Below are positions 41,866-49,730 of a DNA stretch of 64,000 nt, piece after piece (position 1 is the stretch's first letter; each line of letters begins with the position of its first letter). The notes beneath the pieces are model-generated. The model did no database searches. It saw only the letters and a list, made by a program, of their open reading frames with translations, and was not told where the DNA came from. The position numbers were made by a program, and so were the translations under genes. Location of the stretch: the NCBI RefSeq assembly GCF_913055835.1, contig NZ_CAJXKQ010000023.1, positions 1-64,000 on the forward strand. Reading direction: 5' to 3'. The stretch comes from an uncultured Marinobacter sp. GTDB lineage: Bacteria; Pseudomonadota; Gammaproteobacteria; Pseudomonadales; Oleiphilaceae.

Positions 41866-42498
41866 CTAGCAGGTACGCAGAAAGCGAGCCCAGTCTTCGG
41901 GCTCGTCAACATCCCAGCGGGGCTCGAGCAAACAGTAGCTGAGCCCCGAGGCCTCAAGACGCTCGCGGGTTTGCACGAGCACTTCAGGCGTCCCCCAGGC
42001 GATGTCATCCAGCATCCCTTCGGCCACTCTTGAGGCACCGATCAGCACATAGCCGCCATCGTCAGAGGGGCCAAGCACAACATCGTAATCCGCCAGACAA
42101 GCCACGGCATGGCGCGCATAATCGGGATCCACGGATGGGCAATCACTGCCGACAACCAATGCCCGGTCATAACTCCGCAGAGACTGACTGAGAGCACGAT
42201 GCATCCGCTCTCCGAGCGTACCGCCCTCCTGAATTCGCTGGGCCAGGCCGGCACCGTCCAGTTCTTCAATGATTTCGGCAGCGTCACCGTGACGGTCCTC
42301 CACCGGCCGGTCCCACCAGAATTCCACCGGATAGCCGGTTGCACACAGGTTATCCAGCACCGCCAGAGTGAGTCGAACATGGGCATCAAGTGCGCCCACT
42401 GCGCCTAGTTCGGGCATCAGGCGAGTTTTAACCCGGCCAGCTTCCGGCCATTTGGCAAACTGCAGAAAAACCGCCGAGTACGGACTACTTTGAGACAT
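41866..42498 (-). CDS. TIGR04282-type glycosyltransferase
   Basis: A 210-residue protein of the TIGR04282 family (DUF2064): FLQFAKWPEAGRVKTRL at the start, ALVVGSDCPSVDPDYA and VVLGPSDDGGYVLIGA in the middle, and WDVDEPEDWARFL at the end. The fold resembles nucleotidyl/glycosyltransferases. The family is often named for arsenosugar synthesis, but many genomes with it lack that pathway. The ATG at 42498 overlaps the end of the TIGR04283 gene by 14 bases, so the two are one operon. Confidence 0.88.
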   Translation of the reverse strand: MSQSSPYSAVFLQFAKWPEAGRVKTRLMPELGAVGALDAHVRLTLAVLDNLCATGYPVEFWWDRPVEDRHGDAAEIIEELDGAGLAQRIQEGGTLGERMHRALSQSLRSYDRALVVGSDCPSVDPDYARHAVACLADYDVVLGPSDDGGYVLIGASRVAEGMLDDIAWGTPEVLVQTRERLEASGLSYCLLEPRWDVDEPEDWARFLRTC

Positions 42499-43213
42499 TG
42501 CGAACATCCGATCGGTAGATTTGGGCCAGAGACTCCGGCGATTCACCACGCCAATACCGCCAGCGCAGCTTCCACATCAGAAAAATTGTTCGCCAGGCAC
42601 CGTGTTGCTGCCAGCGCCGGCTATCAGTCACAACAGGCTCTTTTATACAGAAAGGACGGGACACCAGGCAAAGACGACGTGAGAATTCCACATCTTCCAT
42701 AAGCGGTACAGGCTGAAAGCCACCCATGGCCTCAAAGGCATCCCGCCGTACGAACATGGCCTGATCGCCGGTGCAGATACCGGTCAGGCGGGAGCGCTGA
42801 TTCATAAACCAGGCAATAATCCGGAACAGCGGTCGATCACCGCTCAGCCGCACATCAAACCGCCCCCAGGCGCGACGCGACTGGAAAAAACCTGCGAGGT
42901 GCTCGAGAGCATTTGCCGGCAAGCGTGTATCCGCATGCAGGAACAGCAGAAGATCCCCTTTTGCCGCCGCTGCACCGGCGTTCATCTGGAGTGCCCGTCC
43001 CTTCTCCGAGACCACCACCCTGTCGCAAAGTGGTCGAGCCAGCTCAACTGTCTGATCGCTGCTACCCGCATCAACCACAACCACCTCATGCCCCTTTGCC
43101 CGAATTGGCTGCACGGCACGCAGGGTGTCGGTAACGCCCTCAGCCTCCATCCACACGGGAACAATCACGCTTAACGAGAAAGGGTCTGGCAAAACAAACT
43201 CCGTGACAATCAC
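42485..43213 (-). CDS. TIGR04283-type family 2 glycosyltransferase
   Basis: A GT-A glycosyltransferase of 242 residues: SVIVPVWMEAEGVTDTL, VVVDAGSSDQTVELA, LLLFLHADTRLPANAL with the DxD-like metal site, and PLMEDVEFSRRL. It pairs with the TIGR04282 gene it overlaps. Substrate and product are unknown. The frame starts at GTG 43213; a TTG seven codons later, after GGAG, fits as well. The tRNA-Arg gene promoter lies directly upstream on the other strand. Confidence 0.88.
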   Translation of the reverse strand: MIVTEFVLPDPFSLSVIVPVWMEAEGVTDTLRAVQPIRAKGHEVVVVDAGSSDQTVELARPLCDRVVVSEKGRALQMNAGAAAAKGDLLLFLHADTRLPANALEHLAGFFQSRRAWGRFDVRLSGDRPLFRIIAWFMNQRSRLTGICTGDQAMFVRRDAFEAMGGFQPVPLMEDVEFSRRLCLVSRPFCIKEPVVTDSRRWQQHGAWRTIFLMWKLRWRYWRGESPESLAQIYRSDVRNVSK

Positions 43214-43230
43214 CGAAACCGGGCCGCACC

Positions 43231-43259
43231 TTGAGCCTCGGGGCTTAGCCCGCTATCAT
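43231..43259 (+). promoter_or_regulatory. Promoter of the tRNA-Arg gene
   Basis: TTGAGC (43231-43236), a 17-bp spacer and TATCAT (43254-43259) are followed by a C-rich discriminator and lie 20 bases before the tRNA 5' end. This fits a sigma-70 stable-RNA promoter. Confidence 0.65.
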
Positions 43260-43279
43260 ACCGCCCTTCTCGCGATAAT

Positions 43280-43356
43280 GCCCCCGTAGCTCATCTGGAT
43301 AGAGCGTCCCCCTCCTAAGGGGAAGGTAGCAGGTTCGAGTCCTGCCGGGGGTACCA
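43280..43356 (+). tRNA. tRNA-Arg (anticodon CCT)
   Basis: A 77-base cloverleaf. The acceptor 5' strand GCCCCCG pairs with CGGGGGT (one G-U pair). The anticodon stem TCCCC/GGGGA carries loop CTCCTAA with anticodon CCT, reading AGG codons. The T loop is GGTTCGAGTCC, the discriminator is A and CCA is encoded (43354-43356). It is complete and is the attachment site of the island that follows: an integrase gene starts 193 bases downstream in the same direction. Confidence 0.95.
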
Positions 43357-43465
43357 GTCGCCCTTCCGCATTGATCTATATCCAGACCCAACCAGCTGTT
43401 TTAAAAGATTTTTACTGAAACTCAGCGTCCTTATCGATCTACAATATTCCGCCTGAGTCTACAGA

Positions 43466-43532
43466 TTTTGGGGGCACATCTGGGGTGCAAACCAATATAC
43501 ACCCCGCTATAGTAGATTTTGTACCCCCAAAA
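43466..43532. repeat. Nested inverted repeats upstream of the integrase gene
   Basis: The outer arms TTTTGGGGG (43466-43474) and CCCCCAAAA (43524-43532) enclose the inner arms GGGGTG (43482-43487) and CACCCC (43500-43505). The tract lies between the attachment tRNA and the integrase start. Integrase arm sites or an autoregulatory operator are possible; G-rich runs of this kind are common near P4-type integrases. Confidence 0.55.
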
Positions 43533-43548
43533 AGAGCTCAACCCTCGC

Positions 43549-44775
43549 ATGGCAAAGCCTATCACCCCCCTAAACGACAAAAAGATCCAATCGGCAAAGT
43601 TCGAAAAATTCGGTAAACGCACCAAGCTCTCCGACGGAGGCGGACTTTATCTGGACGTCCAACAATCCGGAAGGTATTGGAGGATGAAGTACCGATTTGA
43701 TGGCAAGGAGAAGACGCTTGCACTTGGCGTCTACCCTGAAGTCTCGCTGAAACTGGCCCGAGAGCGTCGCGCCAAGGCCAGGGAGCAGATTGCCGACGGC
43801 ATTGATCCAAACCAGGTCAAAAAAGAGCAAAAAGCGGCCTCGAAAGAGCAGGCGGACACTTTCAAGGCGGTCGCAGAGGACTGGCTCAAACTCAAGAAAG
43901 GGGAACTTGCAGACAGTACGCTGGAAGTCGCGAAGAGAAGACTCGAAACCTGGGCTTTCCCTAAGCTGGGCCACTTGCCGATCAAAGAAATCAAGCCGTC
44001 GACTGTTATGGAAACCCTAAGGCCCATAGAGGAACAGGGCAAACACGAGACAGCTCATCGAATCCGGCAACGCATCGGCGAGATCTTTCGTTTTGCAGTA
44101 ACGGCAGATCGTGCAGAGATAGACCCTACAGCCACACTGAGAGGCCAACTCAAAACCACCCCAACTCGACATAGGTCTGCGATTACCAACCCGGATGAGT
44201 TAGGCAAGCTACTGAAGGCAATTGATGCCTACGGAGGCCATGCGTCCACAATAGCCGCCTTGAAACTGGCACCGATGCTGTTCCTTCGGCCGGGCGAACT
44301 GCGAAACGCAGAATGGAACGAGATTGATCTGGACAAAGCTACCTGGATCGTTCCAGGAAAGCGCATGAAAGGTACTCAGAAAGCCAAGAGAGCGGGTCAG
44401 GTGCCTGATCACATCGTGCCACTCTCGACCCAGGCCGTCGAAATACTGAAAGAGCTGAAGACCATCACCGGACATCAGAGCCTCGTATTCGAATCCGTCA
44501 AACGGAAACGGCCACTGTCAGAGAATACGATTAATGTCGCCCTCAAATCGATGGGCTACGATGGCTCCGTCATGGTTGGTCACGGATTCCGGGCGACAGC
44601 ATCCACCCTACTACACGAACAGAACTGGCAGCCAGAGGTAATTGAGCTTCAACTGGCTCACAAACAGCGCAACCTGGTAGCGGCTGCCTACAATCGCTCA
44701 GCGAGGCTCGAGGAGAGGCGCGAAATGATGCAGGCCTGGTCAGATTACCTCTACAAGTTAGCCGACAAGTCGTGA
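43549..44775 (+). CDS. int: Tyrosine-type integrase (P4/DUF4102 type)
   Basis: A 408-residue site-specific recombinase. The N-terminal DUF4102 arm-binding region (KLSDGGGLYLDVQ) is followed by a SAM-like core-binding domain and a catalytic domain with Arg in MLFLRPGELRNAEW, HGFRATAST (His, Arg), LAHKQRN (His) and the nucleophile Tyr in AAAYNRS. All catalytic residues are present, so it looks functional. The ATG at 43549 fits family starts (MAKPITPLNDKKI); the frame opens at a TTG 10 codons earlier. It presumably integrates the island at the adjacent tRNA-Arg. Confidence 0.94.
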   Translation: MAKPITPLNDKKIQSAKFEKFGKRTKLSDGGGLYLDVQQSGRYWRMKYRFDGKEKTLALGVYPEVSLKLARERRAKAREQIADGIDPNQVKKEQKAASKEQADTFKAVAEDWLKLKKGELADSTLEVAKRRLETWAFPKLGHLPIKEIKPSTVMETLRPIEEQGKHETAHRIRQRIGEIFRFAVTADRAEIDPTATLRGQLKTTPTRHRSAITNPDELGKLLKAIDAYGGHASTIAALKLAPMLFLRPGELRNAEWNEIDLDKATWIVPGKRMKGTQKAKRAGQVPDHIVPLSTQAVEILKELKTITGHQSLVFESVKRKRPLSENTINVALKSMGYDGSVMVGHGFRATASTLLHEQNWQPEVIELQLAHKQRNLVAAAYNRSARLEERREMMQAWSDYLYKLADKS

Positions 44776-45518
44776 TAGGGCCTTAAAAAGTGGGCGGCCT
44801 TTGATTGCCCCTGATAGCTCATAGGAACCGGAGGCAGCGAGGCTGTTTGCCCAATTACCCATTGATTGAGCGCGTGCGCGTGAATCGCGTCCGTGTAGTC
44901 AGCTAATAGCCTTAATATCAGATCTTTCATGTCGTCCAACGCCACTGCTTGCTCCAAACATTCATCCTCAAGCAACTGAACGCCTGTAACCTTATCTTCC
45001 AGCTCCGACAACCGGCTCTGGACATCCGCCTCTTTCAAATCCAATTCCTCGCGACTGCTTTCCAAATCCTTCAGCTTCTTATCCACCTCCTCCATTCGGT
45101 TTTTAAGCCGCTTTTTGCTCATATCGAGCCATGCAAGGGACTTCACCTCTTCGTGATGGTCAAAAATGATCGACTCCAAGGCTCGATACATCGGCTCACC
45201 ACGCTTCTTCGCTAGATAGCGCAACCGGGGGCCAAATGCTTTGCTCATCATGAACGAATAGGACATCGCTTGCCCCTTCTGGTCGCGCTTCTTTTTCTGA
45301 CTCCAGGCACGCTTTATTTGGCGCAAATCTTCTTGCTCCTTGTGCGTACCTGGCGCATCACGAATATGAGTCACCAAATAATCATAGGCCGACTCATCAA
45401 AGCGCCTACCACGAGCAAACCAACCTTTTTTGCCAAGATATGTAATTGCCCAATTTTGCTGATCCGCGTTGTTCCTTCCCAGCCAACTGATGGCCCTTTT
45501 TCTCCAGTCTTCTTGCAT
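44751..45518 (-). CDS. Hypothetical coiled-coil protein
   Basis: A 255-residue protein not recognised. The N-terminal part is basic and aromatic-rich (AITYLGKKGWFARGRRFDE), and the middle is a long charged coiled coil (MEEVDKKLKDLESSREELDL, about 135-190). Its 3' end overlaps the integrase gene by 25 bases, convergent. It is read leftward from the A/T-rich region that also holds the 19-bp inverted repeat at 45601. A role in element maintenance or mobilisation is possible but unsupported. Confidence 0.7.
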   Translation of the reverse strand: MQEDWRKRAISWLGRNNADQQNWAITYLGKKGWFARGRRFDESAYDYLVTHIRDAPGTHKEQEDLRQIKRAWSQKKKRDQKGQAMSYSFMMSKAFGPRLRYLAKKRGEPMYRALESIIFDHHEEVKSLAWLDMSKKRLKNRMEEVDKKLKDLESSREELDLKEADVQSRLSELEDKVTGVQLLEDECLEQAVALDDMKDLILRLLADYTDAIHAHALNQWVIGQTASLPPVPMSYQGQSKAAHFLRPYHDLSANL

Positions 45519-45600
45519 AACCGTCCCAATAAAGATTTAGTTGTTTTTACATTATATTACGTTGCTTATTACTTGCTTTTGTATATTTTTATGGGTATGA

Positions 45601-45644
45601 CTTAGTTGCGCGACTTAGTTGTATCACTAAGTCGCGCAACTAAG
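45601..45644. repeat. 19-bp perfect inverted repeat, operator- or origin-like
   Basis: CTTAGTTGCGCGACTTAGT and its exact complement (45626-45644) flank TGTATC. Each arm contains the unit CTTAGT twice, so four half-sites ACTTAGT/ACTAAGT occur in 44 bases. It sits in A/T-rich DNA between two divergent genes (45518 and 45735), where it could control both or serve replication. Confidence 0.8.
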
Positions 45645-45734
45645 AAATGGTGTCAAATATATAACGAAATATACAGTGGTAATTTTGCGTTTTTATTCAT
45701 CGACAGTGACAGTGAGGTGTACTACCTTGTCTGA

Positions 45735-47033
45735 ATGTCACTTACTACGCTGTTGTCTCACCTCTCTGGACTATCACCCCAGGCGCGATATGCGTTGATG
45801 AAGCTGTGGTTGGAAAATGGGGACTCGTTTCCTTTGCAACTTAGCGTTCAAGATTGCGCTCTTGACCTGGCTATGCCTCCGGCGAGAGCCGGTAAAGTGA
45901 TTAACGAGCTGATCGATACGGGCCATATTGAACCCGATTACCGTTTCGGTCAGAGGGGGCGCCCGAAACGATTTATCGACATCTCGGCGGCGACCACGGA
46001 GATGTTGCGCAACCTGACACCTACGCATCCCGGGCGCGTTCTTCATCTGGAATCCGTTCACAGGCTCCTAGCCTGTCGAACATCCGATGCCGACGCAGAT
46101 TCCCAATCGCTCTCGCCTGCCAACATTGTTTTTCTGATAGCCCTTTTTAGTTTCGCCAATGAATGCGGTGCAGTCCGCGGCCTCGGCGTGAAAAAGCTCA
46201 GCACTTACACTGGGATGACGGCCCAGAGGATAAACCTCCAAATCAGTAAGCTACGAAGACTAAAGGTTTTGCTCTCGGCAATACCAGGCACAACCAGTGG
46301 GCGGATTTTAGGAAAGACCACTACCGTTTATTGGCTCAACCTGGACCACCAATTTCTCAAACCGTCAGAACACCGAACAGTTTTAAAACCGATGGTGGTA
46401 ACCCTTGCGTCTGGCGAAATTGTTTGCGGAATGTTTGAGCTCTTCAGCAAACTCAAAGTCGAAAGAAAAAAATATGTGGAAAGAGCTAGCGGGCGATTGA
46501 GCCGGCGGCAAGCGACGCGGTTGGCGCTGAAAAATCTATGCGCTCCTCCGATCAAACAATCTGCGAAACTGGATTTTTCACTAGTGGAGGGTTTTTTCGG
46601 AGAGGTAAGCAACCCAGGCCTGCGGTTCGCACTCCAATCAGTGGTGGATCAAATTGCTTGTGACAACGCTCTTTCGCGGATACATGTCAAAGTGACCAAG
46701 GGCAAAGTCTCGATGACTACCACAGAGCTTCGAAGCCTCTACAAAGAGTTGCTACCCCTAAACCTACAACATAAGAAGACAACCACCTTTCCCACTTGGA
46801 AGAACAAGCCAATGCTGATCAGGCTGGTCCTGAGTATGGCAAGCACTGTGGCAGACGAACTGATTCTTCTTATTCGGCAACTCGGAATCGACGCTACACG
46901 ATTAACTTCGCTTGAATTGGCGCAGATCTCTCGGGAGCCTTCAACGGATCGATACCTAATAGTCGCGCAAGACCATAGCGAACCGGATAAGGAGACGAAA
47001 ATCGAGAAGTTGGAGGAAAATAGCGGTATCTGA
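45735..47033 (+). CDS. Hypothetical protein with winged-helix-like N-terminus
   Basis: A 432-residue protein not assignable to a family by eye. Residues about 10-85 read like a winged helix (LSPQARYALMKLWLENGD, LAMPPARAGKVINELIDTGH, RFGQRGRPKRFIDIS). A second HTH-like stretch is at about 145-175 (LGVKKLSTYTGMTAQRINLQ). The rest has no known motif. It begins 91 bases after the 44-bp palindrome, a likely operator. A regulator or replication-initiator role is inference. Confidence 0.7.
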   Translation: MSLTTLLSHLSGLSPQARYALMKLWLENGDSFPLQLSVQDCALDLAMPPARAGKVINELIDTGHIEPDYRFGQRGRPKRFIDISAATTEMLRNLTPTHPGRVLHLESVHRLLACRTSDADADSQSLSPANIVFLIALFSFANECGAVRGLGVKKLSTYTGMTAQRINLQISKLRRLKVLLSAIPGTTSGRILGKTTTVYWLNLDHQFLKPSEHRTVLKPMVVTLASGEIVCGMFELFSKLKVERKKYVERASGRLSRRQATRLALKNLCAPPIKQSAKLDFSLVEGFFGEVSNPGLRFALQSVVDQIACDNALSRIHVKVTKGKVSMTTTELRSLYKELLPLNLQHKKTTTFPTWKNKPMLIRLVLSMASTVADELILLIRQLGIDATRLTSLELAQISREPSTDRYLIVAQDHSEPDKETKIEKLEENSGI

Positions 47034-47101
47034 GTTGAGATCCTGTCGCTAAAAGACCCGGGAATCGACACCCGCCACGCACCGTCTATTAAGTTCTACA
47101 G

Positions 47102-47140
47102 GGTTCTCCGAATGGTTTGAACGTAACCATCCGGAGAACC
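47102..47140. promoter_or_regulatory. Inverted repeat covering the ribosome binding site of the AlpA fusion gene
   Basis: GGTTCTCCGAATGGTT (47102-47117) and AACCATCCGGAGAACC (47125-47140) pair over 15 of 16 positions with a 7-base loop. The GGAG of the ribosome binding site (47133-47136, eight bases before the ATG at 47145) lies in the right arm. A folded mRNA would hide it. The same palindrome could alternatively be a DNA operator. Confidence 0.65.
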
Positions 47141-47144
47141 ACCC

Positions 47145-47621
47145 ATGCGAATTTTACGGCTAAGAGACGCCATCCACACAACAGGCCTCGGTCGCTCATC
47201 CCTGTATAAGTATTCACGCCTCGGCAAGTTTCCGTCCGCCACCACCCTTGGTGGCATGTCCGTAGGCTGGAACGCTACCGCGATAAATCGGTGGATCGCC
47301 GAACGCATCCGCGACCGCGATCAAGTTCCCGAAGGCTCGAACCACGTTACTCCCTGGGCAGTCACCATCATTGAGGATGGGACTTGCGAAATAGACCTCA
47401 GGATTCTACGAATCAGGCAGGTCATGGCACTAACAGGGTTAGCCAGGGCCACCGTGTACAAGTACATCAATGAGAGAGATTTTCCGCGTCCCGTTCCCCT
47501 GACTGGATCGGCCGTAGGCTGGATAGAAGCAGAGGTGAAACAGTGGTTAACGAAGTGCTGTGCTTCCGCTGCTACTGAGCAAGCGCCTGAAAGACCTAAC
47601 ACCCTGCCAGAAGCTGCATAA
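47145..47621 (+). CDS. Tandem AlpA-domain regulator
   Basis: A 158-residue protein with two AlpA-type DNA-binding domains in one chain. The first (about residues 1-55) has ILRLRDAIHTTGLGRSSLYKY and VGWNATAINRWIAER. The second (about 85-138) has ILRIRQVMALTGLARATVYKY and VGWIEAEVKQWL. Phage P4 AlpA is a single domain that activates the integrase/excisionase region. A covalent pair could act like a pre-formed dimer. The start follows GGAG inside an inverted repeat. The rep gene follows. Confidence 0.85.
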   Translation: MRILRLRDAIHTTGLGRSSLYKYSRLGKFPSATTLGGMSVGWNATAINRWIAERIRDRDQVPEGSNHVTPWAVTIIEDGTCEIDLRILRIRQVMALTGLARATVYKYINERDFPRPVPLTGSAVGWIEAEVKQWLTKCCASAATEQAPERPNTLPEAA

Positions 47622-47802
47622 CCCCCTCTTATTATTTAAGTAATAGACAACTTCTCTAGATCACAAACCACTCCCTCAATACCTCCTGATCTTCAAGAAT
47701 CCGGGGCAACCCTCGGCAAATTGGTCCGATACCGGGCCGAATTCTGCGTGCTCAGCAGATAAATCTGAAAACGCCAAAACCCTGAAAATGGAGACTAACG
47801 AC

Positions 47803-48714
47803 ATGAATAACGATCACCACGAAGGCACAACTCTGGAATACCTGAGCCAACTGAAACTATCAGCTCAGGAGGTTGCTGGACACTTCTTAGCCGACAGCAA
47901 CACACTCCGCGATGGCATGCGTATCCTCGAGTGCGCCAATCGCTTGAGAACGTATTCAGACGAGGCCTACGGCACTTTCTTCGACACTTGGTACTGCAAG
48001 CATCGTAGCTGCCCAATCTGCCAATGGCGGAAATCCTTGAGGTACTGCAGTAAGCTCCATCGAACCTTGGATCAGAACCCTTCTCTCTTGCAGGACAAGT
48101 GGATTTATCTGACATTGACCGTCCGCAACTGCGACGTCAGCAACCTGAGGGCAACTGTCGAACACATGAATCAGGCTTTCCGGCGTTTGATGAACCGGGA
48201 CTTCTGGAAACGGCATGTTCAGGGCGGCATTCGGTTTGTGGAGGTAACCGAAAGCTTCCTAGTTGATGGGGGCCTCAACTACATGTCAACACACCCCCAT
48301 TTCCACTGCCTTCTTCGCGTCAGCCCATCGATGCATGCCGGAGTCAACTACGTCTCTGAACTTCAATGGGCGGAAGAATGGCAACAAGCCCTGCAGGCTC
48401 ACTACCTACCAATCGTCAACTCTCGACGACTGGCTGGCGAGGATCAGGATCTTAGAAATAAAATTATCAGCGCTACACGCTATTCAATGAAACCAAAAGT
48501 GAATACGTCTGCAAGGTCCTGGTTCCTGGCAGCCGCAAGACAAATGCGAGGGTTGAGGCTGGTTGAATCCTTCGGCGACATGCGGGCGATCTTCACAGGC
48601 CTGGACACCGAAGCGTCACCTGGCTCAATTGAAGGACATGATGAGATCCGGCAGGACCACAATCCACTGGTCCACTTCTGGGATGACTCAAGCGGAAGTT
48701 ACAGGTCAGAGTAG
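47803..48714 (+). CDS. Rolling-circle replication initiator (Rep_1-like HUH protein)
   Basis: A 303-residue protein with the features of plasmid rolling-circle initiators: a zinc-finger-like Cys cluster (CKHRSCPICQWRKSLRY), motif I WIYLTLTVRN, the HUH metal motif HPHFHCLLRV and a candidate nucleophile Tyr in SATRYSMKP. It would nick its origin and start single-strand synthesis. The ATG at 47803 has GGAG nine bases upstream; an ATG at 47788 also exists. Such a Rep inside a tRNA-integrated island suggests the excised circle can replicate; no origin sequence is recognised. Confidence 0.82.
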   Translation: MNNDHHEGTTLEYLSQLKLSAQEVAGHFLADSNTLRDGMRILECANRLRTYSDEAYGTFFDTWYCKHRSCPICQWRKSLRYCSKLHRTLDQNPSLLQDKWIYLTLTVRNCDVSNLRATVEHMNQAFRRLMNRDFWKRHVQGGIRFVEVTESFLVDGGLNYMSTHPHFHCLLRVSPSMHAGVNYVSELQWAEEWQQALQAHYLPIVNSRRLAGEDQDLRNKIISATRYSMKPKVNTSARSWFLAAARQMRGLRLVESFGDMRAIFTGLDTEASPGSIEGHDEIRQDHNPLVHFWDDSSGSYRSE

Positions 48715-48783
48715 CGCGTCAGGAATTCAACGTATCGCTCATGAACGTCTCGGACTTGTATGGGCGCCAAGAGATGTAAATAC

Positions 48784-48813
48784 GGCGACCGGGTCAACCA
48801 CTACGCGGTCGCC
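48784..48813 (+). terminator. Hairpin after the rep gene
   Basis: GGCGACCG and CGGTCGCC form a perfect 8-bp stem with a 14-base loop, 69 bases after the rep stop. No T run follows. It may end the rep transcript or belong to a replication origin; both are inference. Confidence 0.4.
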
Positions 48814-48890
48814 TCACTCCCCTGTTTGCCAACGACACCGGATTCACCGACTAACGGAGACATCCTATGAATATCTGAAGGAGTGCATAC

Positions 48891-49103
48891 ATGAGGGTAC
48901 TTAGGCTAGCGGAAGTGCAAGATAAAACCGGACTGGCCAGGTCCACACTGTACAAATATGTTGATGCGGGCACGTTTCCACGGCCTATCTACCTTGGCGG
49001 CAGAGCCGTCGGCTGGATTGATGCCGAGGTGCACGCTTGGCTGCTGGAAAAGCAAGTCGAACGTGATATGACCCATGGAGCAACCAGAGGCTGGGGCCTC
49101 TAA
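48891..49103 (+). CDS. AlpA family transcriptional regulator
   Basis: A 70-residue single AlpA (MerR-like HTH) protein: VLRLAEVQDKTGLARSTLYKY, GTFPRPIYLGGRAVGW and AEVHAWLLEK. AlpA proteins switch on excision of P4-like elements. GAAGGAG precedes the ATG. It is closely similar to the second domain of the tandem protein at 47145, suggesting duplication within the element. Confidence 0.9.
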   Translation: MRVLRLAEVQDKTGLARSTLYKYVDAGTFPRPIYLGGRAVGWIDAEVHAWLLEKQVERDMTHGATRGWGL

Positions 49104-49231
49104 TTATTTCGGTGGGCCCAATGGACGGCAGTGGCAGCCAGTGGATACCGGACAGGGCCTACCCTGCGAAACACAACGCAATTCTGTGGCATCATGATGG
49201 CTCAACTCAACGAAGAGAAAGGGTCGAACTC

Positions 49232-49645
49232 GTGAACCACAAGAGCCAAGCGGAATCTGCAACAGCTTCCCTTAAAATAATAGTCGAGAGCGTGGAAGCC
49301 ATTGTCAGTGAAACAGGACGTGACAGAGACCCCACCGTGAACCTGAACCATTTCCTAGACCAACTCACCCTACCTGAGGTGAAGGCAATTTACGTAATCA
49401 GTCAAGCTGGAAGAAATCCTTCCTGGATCGAGGAAACCAGTTCCATAGGCCCTCTTTATTTAAACCTCACGGAGATTCGTCCGGCAAACGAGGGCAAACA
49501 AGGCTTTATGAATTTCATTTTAACCAACACAGACGGCCTCAGAAACTATATCGATCGGTACATTGAAACCTGCAGCAGACTGCGCCTTGACCCATTTGAG
49601 GAAATAGGAATCCTGATTCAAAACGAAATGGCGCAGGAGCATTGA
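49232..49645 (+). CDS. Hypothetical protein
   Basis: A 137-residue protein not recognised. Segments include SLKIIVESVEAIVSETG, LDQLTLPEVKAIYVISQAGRN and TDGLRNYIDRYIETCSRL; it looks soluble and helical. The frame is open from a GTG at 49112 and an ATG at 49121, but the first 40 residues are unlike the rest. The GTG at 49232, preceded by AAAGGG, is my choice. It follows AlpA on the same strand. Confidence 0.65.
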   Translation: MNHKSQAESATASLKIIVESVEAIVSETGRDRDPTVNLNHFLDQLTLPEVKAIYVISQAGRNPSWIEETSSIGPLYLNLTEIRPANEGKQGFMNFILTNTDGLRNYIDRYIETCSRLRLDPFEEIGILIQNEMAQEH

Positions 49646-49730
49646 TCCAATCGATCGTGAAGTAACCAATTGAATCACTGGGCTTAAGAATTTCAGGTGG
49701 CAGCGCTATCACAAGGGCTCCATTAAGGAC

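Noticed and set aside
45601..45644. CRISPR repeat
   Set aside because: It is one palindrome with internal half-sites, with no regular spacers or repeated units beyond it, and no cas genes in the window.
48563..48904. Plus-strand open frame overlapping the end of rep
   Set aside because: Ser/Thr/His-rich low-quality translation in another frame of rep, running into the AlpA ribosome binding site.
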